Source: Pseudomonas entomophila
GTDB taxonomy: Bacteria > Pseudomonadota > Gammaproteobacteria > Pseudomonadales > Pseudomonadaceae
Length of the DNA stretch: 64,000 bases
Reading direction: 5' to 3'
NCBI RefSeq assembly: GCF_029478665.1
Contig: NZ_JARPQB010000023.1
Coordinates: forward strand, 62,001-126,000
A program made the position numbers and the translations under genes. The notes beneath the pieces are model-generated. The model had not been told where the DNA came from. It did not search any database and worked only from the letters and a program-made list of their open reading frames with translations. Below are positions 57,197 to 64,000 of this stretch, piece after piece (position 1 is the stretch's first letter; every line of letters starts with the position of its first letter).

Positions 57197-58165
57197 ATGA
57201 ACCCATCCGCTCCCAGCGGCAAGCCACGCCTGGCCATCAGCGCCTGCCTGATCGGGCATAACGTGCGCTACAACGCCGGCCACAAGCGTTCCGACCTGTG
57301 TCGCGACCTGCTCGACGAGCATTTCGAGTGGGTGCCGGTCTGTCCGGAAGTCGCCATTGGTCTCGGTGTGCCCCGCGAAGCCATTCGTCTGGTAGGCGAC
57401 CCGGATCATCCCGCCGTCACCGGCAGCCGCGACACCACCACCGATCTGGCTGGACCGCTGCGTGCATACGGCGAGCAGATGGCAGGCGAACTCGATGACA
57501 TCTGCGGCTACGTGTTCATGCAGAAATCGCCTTCGTGCGGCCTGGAGCGGGTCAAGGTGTACCAGGATGACGGTCGCCCTCCTCACTTGGGCGGGCGCGG
57601 TGCCTATGCGTCGGCGTTCTGCGGCCAACGCCCCGACCTGCCCGTCGAGGAAGAGGGGCGCCTTCACGACCCGGTACTGCGGGAAAACTTCATCACCCGC
57701 GTCTACGCCTACGCCGACTGGCAGGGCTTGCTGAGCGAAGGGCTCAGTCGTGGCGCGCTGATCCGCTTCCACGCACGCTACAAGTACCTGCTGATGGCCC
57801 ACAACCCACAGGCCTATCGCAGCCTGGGCCGGCTGTTGGGCAGCATGACCCGCGACGATGCCCCTGAGCAGATCGGCCCACGCTACTTCAGCCAGCTGAT
57901 GCAGGCACTGCGTCGCTGCGCCAGCCGCGGCACCCATGGCAACGTGCTGCAGCACCTGAGCGGCTACCTGCGCAACGACCTCAAGCAAGCGGACAAGCTC
58001 GAGTTGCAGGCGGTCATCGGCCAATACCAGAAAGGCGTGGTGCCACTGGTGGTGCCCCTGACCCTGCTCAAGCACCACCTGCGCAACCACCCGGCCCCTT
58101 ACCTGATGCAGCAGGCCTACCTGCAACCCCACCCGGAAACCCTCGGACTACGCAATGCTATCTGA
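57197..58165 (+). CDS. DUF523-DUF1722 protein (YbgA-like)
   Basis: A 322-aa protein. The N-terminal DUF523 domain starts RLAISACLIGHNVRYNAGHK and carries Cys residues in CPEVAIGLGVPRE and QKSPSCGLERVKVY, possibly binding a metal or cluster. The C-terminal DUF1722 (YbgA) domain follows from about residue 190 (HARYKYLLMAHNPQAYRSLG). Function unknown, although ybgA sits beside phr in E. coli too, which ties it to photolyase. CTGGAG is 7 bases before the ATG. It overlaps the next gene by 11 bp. Confidence 0.9.
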   Translation: MNPSAPSGKPRLAISACLIGHNVRYNAGHKRSDLCRDLLDEHFEWVPVCPEVAIGLGVPREAIRLVGDPDHPAVTGSRDTTTDLAGPLRAYGEQMAGELDDICGYVFMQKSPSCGLERVKVYQDDGRPPHLGGRGAYASAFCGQRPDLPVEEEGRLHDPVLRENFITRVYAYADWQGLLSEGLSRGALIRFHARYKYLLMAHNPQAYRSLGRLLGSMTRDDAPEQIGPRYFSQLMQALRRCASRGTHGNVLQHLSGYLRNDLKQADKLELQAVIGQYQKGVVPLVVPLTLLKHHLRNHPAPYLMQQAYLQPHPETLGLRNAI

Positions 58166-59024
58166 AGACCTGCTGCCCATCGGCGAAGTGGCGCGGTTGA
58201 CCGGCGTCAACCCGGTCACCCTGCGTGCCTGGGAGCGCCGCTACGGCCTGATCAAGCCCCAGCGCACGCCCAAGGGGCATCGACTTTATCCACAGGACCA
58301 GGTGCAGCGGGTGCAAGCCGTGCTGCGCTGGCTCGAACGGGGCGCGGCGGTAAGCCAGGTGCGCGAACTGCTGGACAAGGCCGCCGACCCCACGACCACC
58401 GTGCAGGGCGAATGGGGCGAGCGCATCGAACAGATGATCGGCGCCATCGCCCGCCTCGCCCAGCGCCAACTGGACCAGTTGCTGAACCAGGCAATGGCGC
58501 TGTACCCCGCCGTGACCGTCTGCGAGCGCCTGTTCCTGCCCCTGCTGGACGCCCTCGCCCAGCGCTGGCAAGCGCATTTCGACGCGCGCCTGGAGCAGGT
58601 GTTCTTTCATACCTGGCTACGTAGCAAGCTGGGCGCGCGGGTCTACCACGACAGCCATTCACTGGCCGGCCCCTGCGTGCTGCTCGCCCGCACCGACGAT
58701 ACACCCTTCGACGCCGAATTCTGGCTCTGCGCCTGGCTGCTGAGCAGCAGTGGCCAGCCGCTGGAAATTCTCGAATGGCCGGTCGAACCTCGGCAACTGC
58801 GCCAGGCCGTGGAGCTGCTGCAACCCTGTGCATTGCTGCTGCACCTTGGGCGCCGCCCGGAACTGCCCGCCCTGTCGCGGGCATTGCGGGATATCGGTGT
58901 GAACACACTGGCAGGCGGCAGCGCCATAGGCCTGTTCGAGGCGGAGTTGCAGGCACTGGCACTGCCTCACCTGCATCTGTTCGACAGCCCTCAGGCGGCC
59001 CTGCGCCTGCTTCAGCAACCGTGA
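58155..59024 (+). CDS. LitR-type MerR-family regulator, B12 motif absent
   Basis: DNA-binding regulator of 289 aa. The MerR helix-turn-helix is at the N-terminus (PIGEVARLTGVNPVTLRAWE, RRYGLIKPQRTPKGHRLY). The C-terminal half has the helical and Rossmann-like layout of cobalamin-binding LitR/CarH proteins, but the Wx9EH motif reads WQAHFDARLEQV and no ExH...HH B12 ligand series is present. That fits class II LitR, which in P. putida works with a LOV photoreceptor as I recall. It overlaps DUF523 and is followed by a photolyase. No LOV gene is in this window. Confidence 0.85.
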   Translation: MLSEDLLPIGEVARLTGVNPVTLRAWERRYGLIKPQRTPKGHRLYPQDQVQRVQAVLRWLERGAAVSQVRELLDKAADPTTTVQGEWGERIEQMIGAIARLAQRQLDQLLNQAMALYPAVTVCERLFLPLLDALAQRWQAHFDARLEQVFFHTWLRSKLGARVYHDSHSLAGPCVLLARTDDTPFDAEFWLCAWLLSSSGQPLEILEWPVEPRQLRQAVELLQPCALLLHLGRRPELPALSRALRDIGVNTLAGGSAIGLFEAELQALALPHLHLFDSPQAALRLLQQP

Positions 59025-59043
59025 CCGTCCACCACAGGCCCGA

Positions 59044-60504
59044 ATGCCCATGCAACTGATCTGGCTGCGCAGCGACCTGCGCCTCGACGACAACACCGCG
59101 CTCTCGGCCGCCAGCCAGGGTGGCCCGACCGTGGCGCTCTGGATTGCCAGCCCTGGCCAATGGCAACGCCATGACGACGCCGCCTGCAAGGTGGATTTCT
59201 GGCTACGCAACCTGCGCCTGCTGCGCCAGGCCCTGGCAACCTTGAACATACCCCTGCTGGTGCGCACCACCGACACCTGGCAGGCAGTGCCCCAGGTGCT
59301 GCTCGATACCTGCCGCGAGCACCGGATCGACACCGTGCACTGGAACGAAGAGTACGGCGTCAATGAATCCCTGCGCGACAGCGAAACGCGCGCCCTGCTG
59401 GAGCAGTCCGGGATTTCCACCCACGCCTATCTCGATCAGTTGCTGTTCAAGCCGGGCAGCGTGCTGACCCGTGGCGGCCAGTACTTCCAGGTGTTCAGCC
59501 AATTCAAACGCGTCTGCCTCGAACACCTGCACCGCAGCCTGCCCGCGCGAGTACAACGGCCACGATGCCAAGCCCCCCTCGACATCGCCAGCGATCCCGT
59601 CCCGGATCAGCTCGATGGCTTCGCCGTCCCCCCACAATCCCTGCGCGACCATTGGCCGGCCGGCGAAGAAGAAGCCCAGCGGCGGCTGTCGCGCTTCATC
59701 GACGAAACCGTCGACGACTACCCGCAACTGCGCGACCTGCCCGCCAAGGCGGGCACCAGTCAGCTCTCGCCCTACCTGGCGGCCGGCGTCATCTCGCCCC
59801 GGCAATGCCTGCACGCGGCGCTGGCCAGCAATCACGGCGAGTTCGACAGCGGCAACGCCGGGGTGCAGACCTGGGTGAACGAACTGCTGTGGCGGGAGTT
59901 CTACAAACACATCCTGGTGGGTTATCCACAGGTCTCGCGGCACCGCGCATTCCGTGTCCATACCGAGGCCTTGCCGTGGCGTGACGCGCCGGACGACCTG
60001 GAGGCCTGGAAACAGGGACGGACCGGCTTTCCGATCATCGATGCCGCCATGCGTCAGTTGCTGGACACGGGCTGGATGCACAACCGCCTGCGCATGATCG
60101 TCGCCATGTTCCTCAGCAAGAACCTGCTGATCGACTGGCGCGAGGGCGAGCGCCATTTCATGCGCCACCTGATCGACGGCGACCTGGCCGCCAACAACGG
60201 CGGCTGGCAGTGGAGCGCCTCCACCGGAACGGACGCGGTGCCCTATTTCCGGATCTTCAATCCGACCACCCAGTCACAACGCTTCGACCCGAAGGGAACC
60301 TTCATTCGCCAATGGCTGCCCGAACTACAGCAAATGGACGAAAAAACGATTCATCGACCGGTGAAATCTGCTGACCTATTTGCTACTAATTATTACTCAA
60401 GCAACTACACAAGTCCGATCGTCGATCTCGACAGCAGTCGCCAGCGTGCACTGGAGGCCTTCAAAGGGCTGTCCACCTGGCAGAACCAGAGGAAAACATC
60501 TTGA
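59044..60504 (+). CDS. phrB: Deoxyribodipyrimidine photolyase
   Basis: Light-driven repair of cyclobutane pyrimidine dimers, 486 aa (480-490 is normal). The N-terminal antenna domain begins LIWLRSDLRLDDNTALS. The FAD domain has WVNELLWREFYKHIL, TGFPIIDAAMRQL, GWMHNRLRMIVAMFLSKNL and NNGGWQWSASTGTDA, which holds the CPD-class Trp residues. The start can be ATG 59044 or 59050; both follow a weak AGG. It lies in one transcript with DUF523, the LitR-type gene and the SDR, under the proposed operators. Confidence 0.96.
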   Translation: MPMQLIWLRSDLRLDDNTALSAASQGGPTVALWIASPGQWQRHDDAACKVDFWLRNLRLLRQALATLNIPLLVRTTDTWQAVPQVLLDTCREHRIDTVHWNEEYGVNESLRDSETRALLEQSGISTHAYLDQLLFKPGSVLTRGGQYFQVFSQFKRVCLEHLHRSLPARVQRPRCQAPLDIASDPVPDQLDGFAVPPQSLRDHWPAGEEEAQRRLSRFIDETVDDYPQLRDLPAKAGTSQLSPYLAAGVISPRQCLHAALASNHGEFDSGNAGVQTWVNELLWREFYKHILVGYPQVSRHRAFRVHTEALPWRDAPDDLEAWKQGRTGFPIIDAAMRQLLDTGWMHNRLRMIVAMFLSKNLLIDWREGERHFMRHLIDGDLAANNGGWQWSASTGTDAVPYFRIFNPTTQSQRFDPKGTFIRQWLPELQQMDEKTIHRPVKSADLFATNYYSSNYTSPIVDLDSSRQRALEAFKGLSTWQNQRKTS

Positions 60505-61187
60505 GCATTACGCGCAGTTTCTGGGTGACAGGGGCCAGCCAAGGACTTGGGCTGGCCCTGGTGGAACGGTTGCTCGAACAAGGGCACCGGGTCGCCGCCA
60601 GTGGCAGGGATAGCCAGGAACTCGACGCACTTGCGCAGCGCCATGGTGATCACCTGCTGCGCATGCCTGGCCAGGTTCAGGACCGGGCTCAGGCTGAAGT
60701 CGCCAGCCAGCAACTGCAACGCCAATGGGGTACGCTCGACGGCTTGATCGTCAACGCCGGGGTCTGTGACTACCTCGCCGACGACACGCCCGACACCGCG
60801 CTGTTCGAGATGATCGTCAGCAGCAACCTGCGCGCCACCGAGCATGCCCTTGCCGGCGCGGGGCCCTTGCTGGCCAAGGGCGACAAACCCCAGGTGATGG
60901 CAATCCTCAGCCGTTACTCGGCCCAGCAGCTGTTCGACCCCCGACAGCCTGCGGATGGGCGCAACAGCCTGCCGCAATGGTTGCGTGAACAGCGCGCCCC
61001 CTTGAAAGCCCTGGGTATCGACCTGACCGTGGTGGCACCGCAATCCGCGACCCTCGCCCAGGTGGTCCCGGAGGAATGGACAGCACAGAGCGCGGCACTC
61101 GAACTGGTGGCCCGCCTGGACCAACGCCAACCGGAACTGGTGCTCGAGGCCCTGTGCCCGAGCCATCTATGGCCGCTGCCCCGCTAA
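60501..61187 (+). CDS. SDR-fold protein lacking the YxxxK catalytic pair
   Basis: A 228-aa short-chain dehydrogenase-type protein. The cofactor motif is intact (FWVTGASQGLGLALVERLL) and NAGVCDYLADDTPD is the usual NAG block. After the Ser region (MAILSRYSAQQLFD) the normal YxxxK segment is missing; the chain passes through WLREQRAPLKALGIDLTVVA instead. Translation starts at TTG, overlapping the photolyase stop by 4 bp (TTGA), with AGAGGAAAA upstream. It is coupled to phr and is probably a non-catalytic or altered SDR in the light-response unit. Confidence 0.82.
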   Translation: MSITRSFWVTGASQGLGLALVERLLEQGHRVAASGRDSQELDALAQRHGDHLLRMPGQVQDRAQAEVASQQLQRQWGTLDGLIVNAGVCDYLADDTPDTALFEMIVSSNLRATEHALAGAGPLLAKGDKPQVMAILSRYSAQQLFDPRQPADGRNSLPQWLREQRAPLKALGIDLTVVAPQSATLAQVVPEEWTAQSAALELVARLDQRQPELVLEALCPSHLWPLPR

Positions 61188-61210
61188 CCTGGACTGGCTA
61201 CACAGGGTCC

Positions 61211-61280
61211 TCTGTAGGCTTTAGCCGCGATGCAGGCGACGCGGTGTCTGGTGTGATCGCGGCTAAAGCCGCTCCTACAG
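61211..61280. repeat. REP pair with one deleted arm, class GCGGC-TTTA-GCCGC
   Basis: The right unit is complete (ending AAGCCGCTCCTACAG). The left unit reads CTGTAGGCTTTAGCCGCGAT, lacking the AGCGG that forms its 5' stem, a clean 5-base deletion. Convergent gap SDR/murI. Confidence 0.85.
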
Positions 61281-61313
61281 GGGCCGCACGGGCCAGAGCC
61301 TCAACGCAAACTT

Positions 61314-62111
61314 TCAGAGCGGGAGGCTTTGCACGCGATCGGATTGCATCCACAGCAAGGGCAGGATTTTCTTCAGGCTCTGCGGATCGGCGCTGGTCCA
61401 GAACGCGGTTTCCCGCGCCGGCCCCTCGGCCAGCAAGTCGCGCTCGCCCAGCAGGCGTTGCAACTGCCGCGCCACGGCGGCGCCGGTATCGATGATCGCC
61501 ACGTCCGCCGGGACCATGTCCGCAAGCATCGGGCGCAGGAAGGGGTAGTGGGTGCAACCGAGGATCAAGGTGTCGCACCCCTGCGCCAATAACGGCTGCA
61601 CATAGCCCGCCAACAGTTGGCGCAGCGCCGGACTGCTGAGATCGCCGGCCTCGATGCACTCGACCAGCCCGGGGCACGGCTGGGTGATTACCCGCACGTC
61701 GCTGGCAAAACGGTCGAGCAAGGCGGCGAACTTGGCACTCTGCAAGGTACCGGTGGTGGCCAGCACCCCGACCACGCCGGAGCGGGTCGCCGCCGCCGCC
61801 GGCTTGACCGCCGGCTCCATGCCCACCAACGGCCAGTCCGGATACAACGCGCGCAGATCGGCGACAGTCGCCACGGTGGCCGTGTTGCAGGCCAGCACCA
61901 TGGCCTTGGCGCCCTGCTCACGCAGGAAGCCGGCAATGTGCCGCAAGCGCTGGCGGATATAGTCCGGTGTCTTCTCGCCATACGGCACATGCCCGCTGTC
62001 GGCCACATACAGAAGCGTTTCGTTGGGCAGCAGGCGCTGGATCTCGGCCAGCACGGAAAGGCCGCCGACCCCGGAGTCCATCACGCCGATCGGCGCCGAA
62101 CGCTCACTCAT
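61314..62111 (-). CDS. murI: Glutamate racemase
   Basis: Supplies D-glutamate for peptidoglycan, 265 aa. The two catalytic Cys are in [10 protein letters not shown] and [10 protein letters not shown]; the start [17 protein letters not shown] is typical. The ATG at 62111 lies inside the end of moeB (8-bp overlap), so it is translationally coupled. It is the last gene of prfA-prmC-moeB-murI. Confidence 0.95.
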   Translation of the reverse strand: MSERSAPIGVMDSGVGGLSVLAEIQRLLPNETLLYVADSGHVPYGEKTPDYIRQRLRHIAGFLREQGAKAMVLACNTATVATVADLRALYPDWPLVGMEPAVKPAAAATRSGVVGVLATTGTLQSAKFAALLDRFASDVRVITQPCPGLVECIEAGDLSSPALRQLLAGYVQPLLAQGCDTLILGCTHYPFLRPMLADMVPADVAIIDTGAAVARQLQRLLGERDLLAEGPARETAFWTSADPQSLKKILPLLWMQSDRVQSLPL

Positions 62112-62859
62112 GACGGTTGCCACACACGGTGCAGGCCGGGTCGCGCTTGACCCGCAGCTCGCGCATGCGCGTGCCCAGCGCGTCGATCAGCAACAACCGC
62201 CCCACCAGCGGCTCACCAAAGCCCGCCAGCAGCTTCAACGCCTCGAGCGCCTGCAGGCTGCCGACCAGGCCGACCAGCGGGCCAAGCACGCCGGCTTCGC
62301 TGCAGGTCAGCTCGGCCTCGCTGCCATGGCCGTAGAGGCAGTGGTAGCAAGGGCTGGTGTCACGGCGGGTGTCGAACACCGACAACTGGCCTTCGAGGCG
62401 GATCGCCGCGCCGCTGACCAGGGGCTTGCCGGATGCCACGCAGGCGGCGTTGACCGCCTCGCGGGTGGCGAAGTTGTCCGAGCAGTCCAGCACCACATCG
62501 ACAGCGGCCACTGCGGCGGCCAACGAATCCTCGTCCAGCGCCTGGCGATGGGCGACCAGCGCGATCTCTGGGTTGATCGCTTGCAAGCGCTTGATCGCCG
62601 AGTCGACCTTGCTCATGCCGACGCTGTCGCTGTCGTGGATGACCTGGCGCTGCAGGTTGGTCAGGTCGACCGTGTCGAAATCGGCCAGGTGCAGCTCGCC
62701 GACACCGGCCGCAGCCAGGTACAGCGCCACCGGCGAGCCCAGGCCGCCGAGGCCGATCACCAGGGCCTTGCCGTGCTTCAGGCGCAGCTGGCCGTCGATG
62801 TCCACCTGCGACAGCAGGATCTGGCGGCTGTAGCGCAGCAGCTCCTGGTCGCTCAGCAT
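62104..62859 (-). CDS. moeB: MoeB/ThiF-type adenylyltransferase
   Basis: Activates the C-terminus of a small sulfur-carrier protein (MoaD or ThiS type) by adenylation, 251 aa. It has the nucleotide motif [19 protein letters not shown], the [15 protein letters not shown] block and two zinc Cys pairs (CYHC and CTVC). There is no rhodanese domain. Whether it serves molybdopterin or thiamine synthesis cannot be read; the name follows the usual Pseudomonas annotation. It overlaps prmC by 7 bp and murI by 8 bp. Confidence 0.9.
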   Translation of the reverse strand: MLSDQELLRYSRQILLSQVDIDGQLRLKHGKALVIGLGGLGSPVALYLAAAGVGELHLADFDTVDLTNLQRQVIHDSDSVGMSKVDSAIKRLQAINPEIALVAHRQALDEDSLAAAVAAVDVVLDCSDNFATREAVNAACVASGKPLVSGAAIRLEGQLSVFDTRRDTSPCYHCLYGHGSEAELTCSEAGVLGPLVGLVGSLQALEALKLLAGFGEPLVGRLLLIDALGTRMRELRVKRDPACTVCGNRHE

Positions 62860-63683
62860 GGCAGGCGCCCCAGGCTGATACGTTCATGGCCGCCCAGGTC
62901 GACACGGCTGGCCACGTCGACGAAGCCGCCGGCGGTCAGCAGCTCGCGCACTGCGGAGGCTTGGTCGTAGCCGTGCTCGAGCAGCAACCAGCCGCCAGGC
63001 AGCAGGTATTGCGGGGCCTGGGCGACGATCACGCGCAGGTCGTCCAGCCCGTCTTCACCGGCCACCAGGGCGCTGCTGGGCTCGAAACGTACGTCGCCAG
63101 CCACCAGGTGTGGGTCGGCGGCGCGAATGTAAGGGGGGTTGCTGAGAATCAGGTCGAAGCGCTCGCCTTCGAGGGCTTCGTACCAGTGGCTGGCACGTAC
63201 CTGGACGTTGCCCAGGCCAAGACGCTGGCGGTTGCGCTCAGCCAGGGCCACGGCCTCTTCGATGCGGTCCACCGCGGTCACCTGCCAGGCCGGGCACTCG
63301 CTGGCCAGCGCCAGGGCGATGGCCCCGGTGCCGGTGCCCAGGTCCAGCACGCGGGCCGGCTTGGCCGGCACCAACTCCAGCGCGGTTTCCACCAGCAGCT
63401 CGGTGTCCGGACGCGGGATCAGCGTATGCGGCGCCACTTCCAGGTCGAGCTTCCAGAAGCCCTGCTGGCCCAGGATGTAGGCCACCGGCTCACCGGCACG
63501 ACGGCGCTCGAGATAGCCGGCGAACAGCTCGGCCGCCTCGCTGCTGACGATGCGCTCGGGCCAGGTGTGCAGGTAGCTGCGCGACTTGCCCAGGGCGGCG
63601 GCCAGGAGCAGCTCGGCATCCAGCCGCTCGGTCGGCGAATCCGGCAGCTGCGCGTTGCGCAGCAGGCTGGCGATGATGGTCAT
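62853..63683 (-). CDS. prmC: Release factor glutamine methyltransferase
   Basis: Methylates the GGQ glutamine of RF1 and RF2, 276 aa. The AdoMet site is VLDLGTGTGAIALALASE and the catalytic LILSNPPYIRAADPHL. The N-terminal helical bundle binds the release factor. It starts immediately after the prfA stop, which is the near-universal prfA-prmC pairing and confirms both calls. Confidence 0.96.
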   Translation of the reverse strand: MTIIASLLRNAQLPDSPTERLDAELLLAAALGKSRSYLHTWPERIVSSEAAELFAGYLERRRAGEPVAYILGQQGFWKLDLEVAPHTLIPRPDTELLVETALELVPAKPARVLDLGTGTGAIALALASECPAWQVTAVDRIEEAVALAERNRQRLGLGNVQVRASHWYEALEGERFDLILSNPPYIRAADPHLVAGDVRFEPSSALVAGEDGLDDLRVIVAQAPQYLLPGGWLLLEHGYDQASAVRELLTAGGFVDVASRVDLGGHERISLGRLPC

Positions 63684-64000
63684 TCAGTCCCCCAGGGCGG
63701 CCAGTTGATCGGCCTGGTATTCGGCCAGCAACGGCTCGATCACGGCGTCCACGCCACCGGCGAGGATATCGTCGAGCGAGTAGAGCGTCAGGTTGATGCG
63801 GTGGTCGGTGACCCGGCCCTGTGGATAGTTGTAGGTGCGGATGCGCTCGGAGCGATCGCCCGAACCCACCAGCAGCTTGCGCTCGCTGGCGATGGCGTTC
63901 TGCGCGGCGCTGGTCTGCATGTCGTTGAGCTTGGCCGACAGCCAGGACATGGCCCGGGCGCGGTTCTTGTGCTGCGAACGCTCTTCCTGGCACTCGACCA
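63684..64000 (-). CDS. prfA: Peptide chain release factor 1, C-terminal part only
   Basis: RF1 terminates translation at UAA and UAG. About 105 codons are inside the window; the N-terminal part with the PxT recognition loop and the GGQ motif lies beyond the right edge. Visible parts are the end of the catalytic domain ([17 protein letters not shown]), then [20 protein letters not shown] and [17 protein letters not shown]. Its stop is directly followed by the prmC ATG. Confidence 0.95.
   Translation of the reverse strand, partial: VECQEERSQHKNRARAMSWLSAKLNDMQTSAAQNAIASERKLLVGSGDRSERIRTYNYPQGRVTDHRINLTLYSLDDILAGGVDAVIEPLLAEYQADQLAALGD

Overview
The window is typical chromosomal DNA of a fluorescent Pseudomonas, most likely the P. 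putida group. The signs are high GC, dense short-gap operons, a fused EIIA-HPr-EI fructose PTS beside cra, the ampE-ampD-DUF1631-nadC block, pta with a DRTGG domain, mqo, and many 'TGTAGGAGC-stem-GCGA' REP elements of the P. putida kind. As I remember it, gene order follows the P. putida KT2440 segment from prfA to fruA, but I could not check this. I see no prophage, insertion sequence, integron, CRISPR array, tRNA or rRNA. Both edges cut a gene: fruA at the left (its 3' end lies outside) and prfA at the right (only its C-terminal part is inside).

Layout. 1-7304: fructose PTS operon fruBKA (-), with divergent cra and a TatD-family hydrolase (+), and a Cra operator between them. 7454-21769: a chemoreceptor, ampE/ampD, DUF1631, nadC, trxB, cysZ, a soluble PAS-MCP, a GT4 glycosyltransferase, an Old Yellow Enzyme, a glutathione peroxidase and SlyD. 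21843-31263: DUF3565, pta, an OmpA-type lipoprotein, GloC, a sensorless histidine kinase with a TPR response regulator, and a large MalT-like LuxR activator. 31530-36818: DUF1329, DUF1302 and an AlkK-like acyl-CoA ligase, probably a lipid or fatty-acid uptake and activation group. 37105-45662: a hydroxyacid dehydrogenase, rsmC, a yybP-ykoY manganese riboswitch in front of a TMEM165/UPF0016 gene, an M48 lipoprotein protease, a dCache chemoreceptor, an SRAP protein with an altered active site next to two small proteins, and an acyltransferase. 45769-53836: small unknown proteins, yajG, mqo, a PA4642-family gene, a cupin, hpt, upp and uraA. 53982-61187: hemH, a TIGR01777 epimerase, a FAD oxidoreductase, DUF523/DUF1722, a LitR-type MerR regulator, a photolyase and a degenerate SDR. 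61314-64000: murI, moeB, prmC, prfA.

The most coherent regulatory story is the 54-61 kb block. Its gene content matches a light-responsive regulon of the class II LitR type. I find three inverted repeats with one shared geometry (11-bp arms, 10-bp spacer) in its two promoter gaps and none in gaps outside the block, so I propose them as the LitR operators. A second clear regulatory element is the Mn2+ riboswitch at about 39165-39362, whose GGGG segment can pair with the CCCC next to the Shine-Dalgarno of the TMEM165 gene.

REP elements are strikingly placed: 11 of the 12 convergent gene pairs have one in the gap, usually as an inverted pair, and the only pair without one has no gap because the genes overlap. 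The stems fall into six covarying sequence classes. One pair at 25876-26083 is extended to a perfect 50-bp inverted repeat. Enzyme-level oddities are an SRAP protein with Asn in place of the conserved His, an SDR without the YxxxK catalytic pair, and an acyltransferase with H-x5-D instead of H-x4-D.
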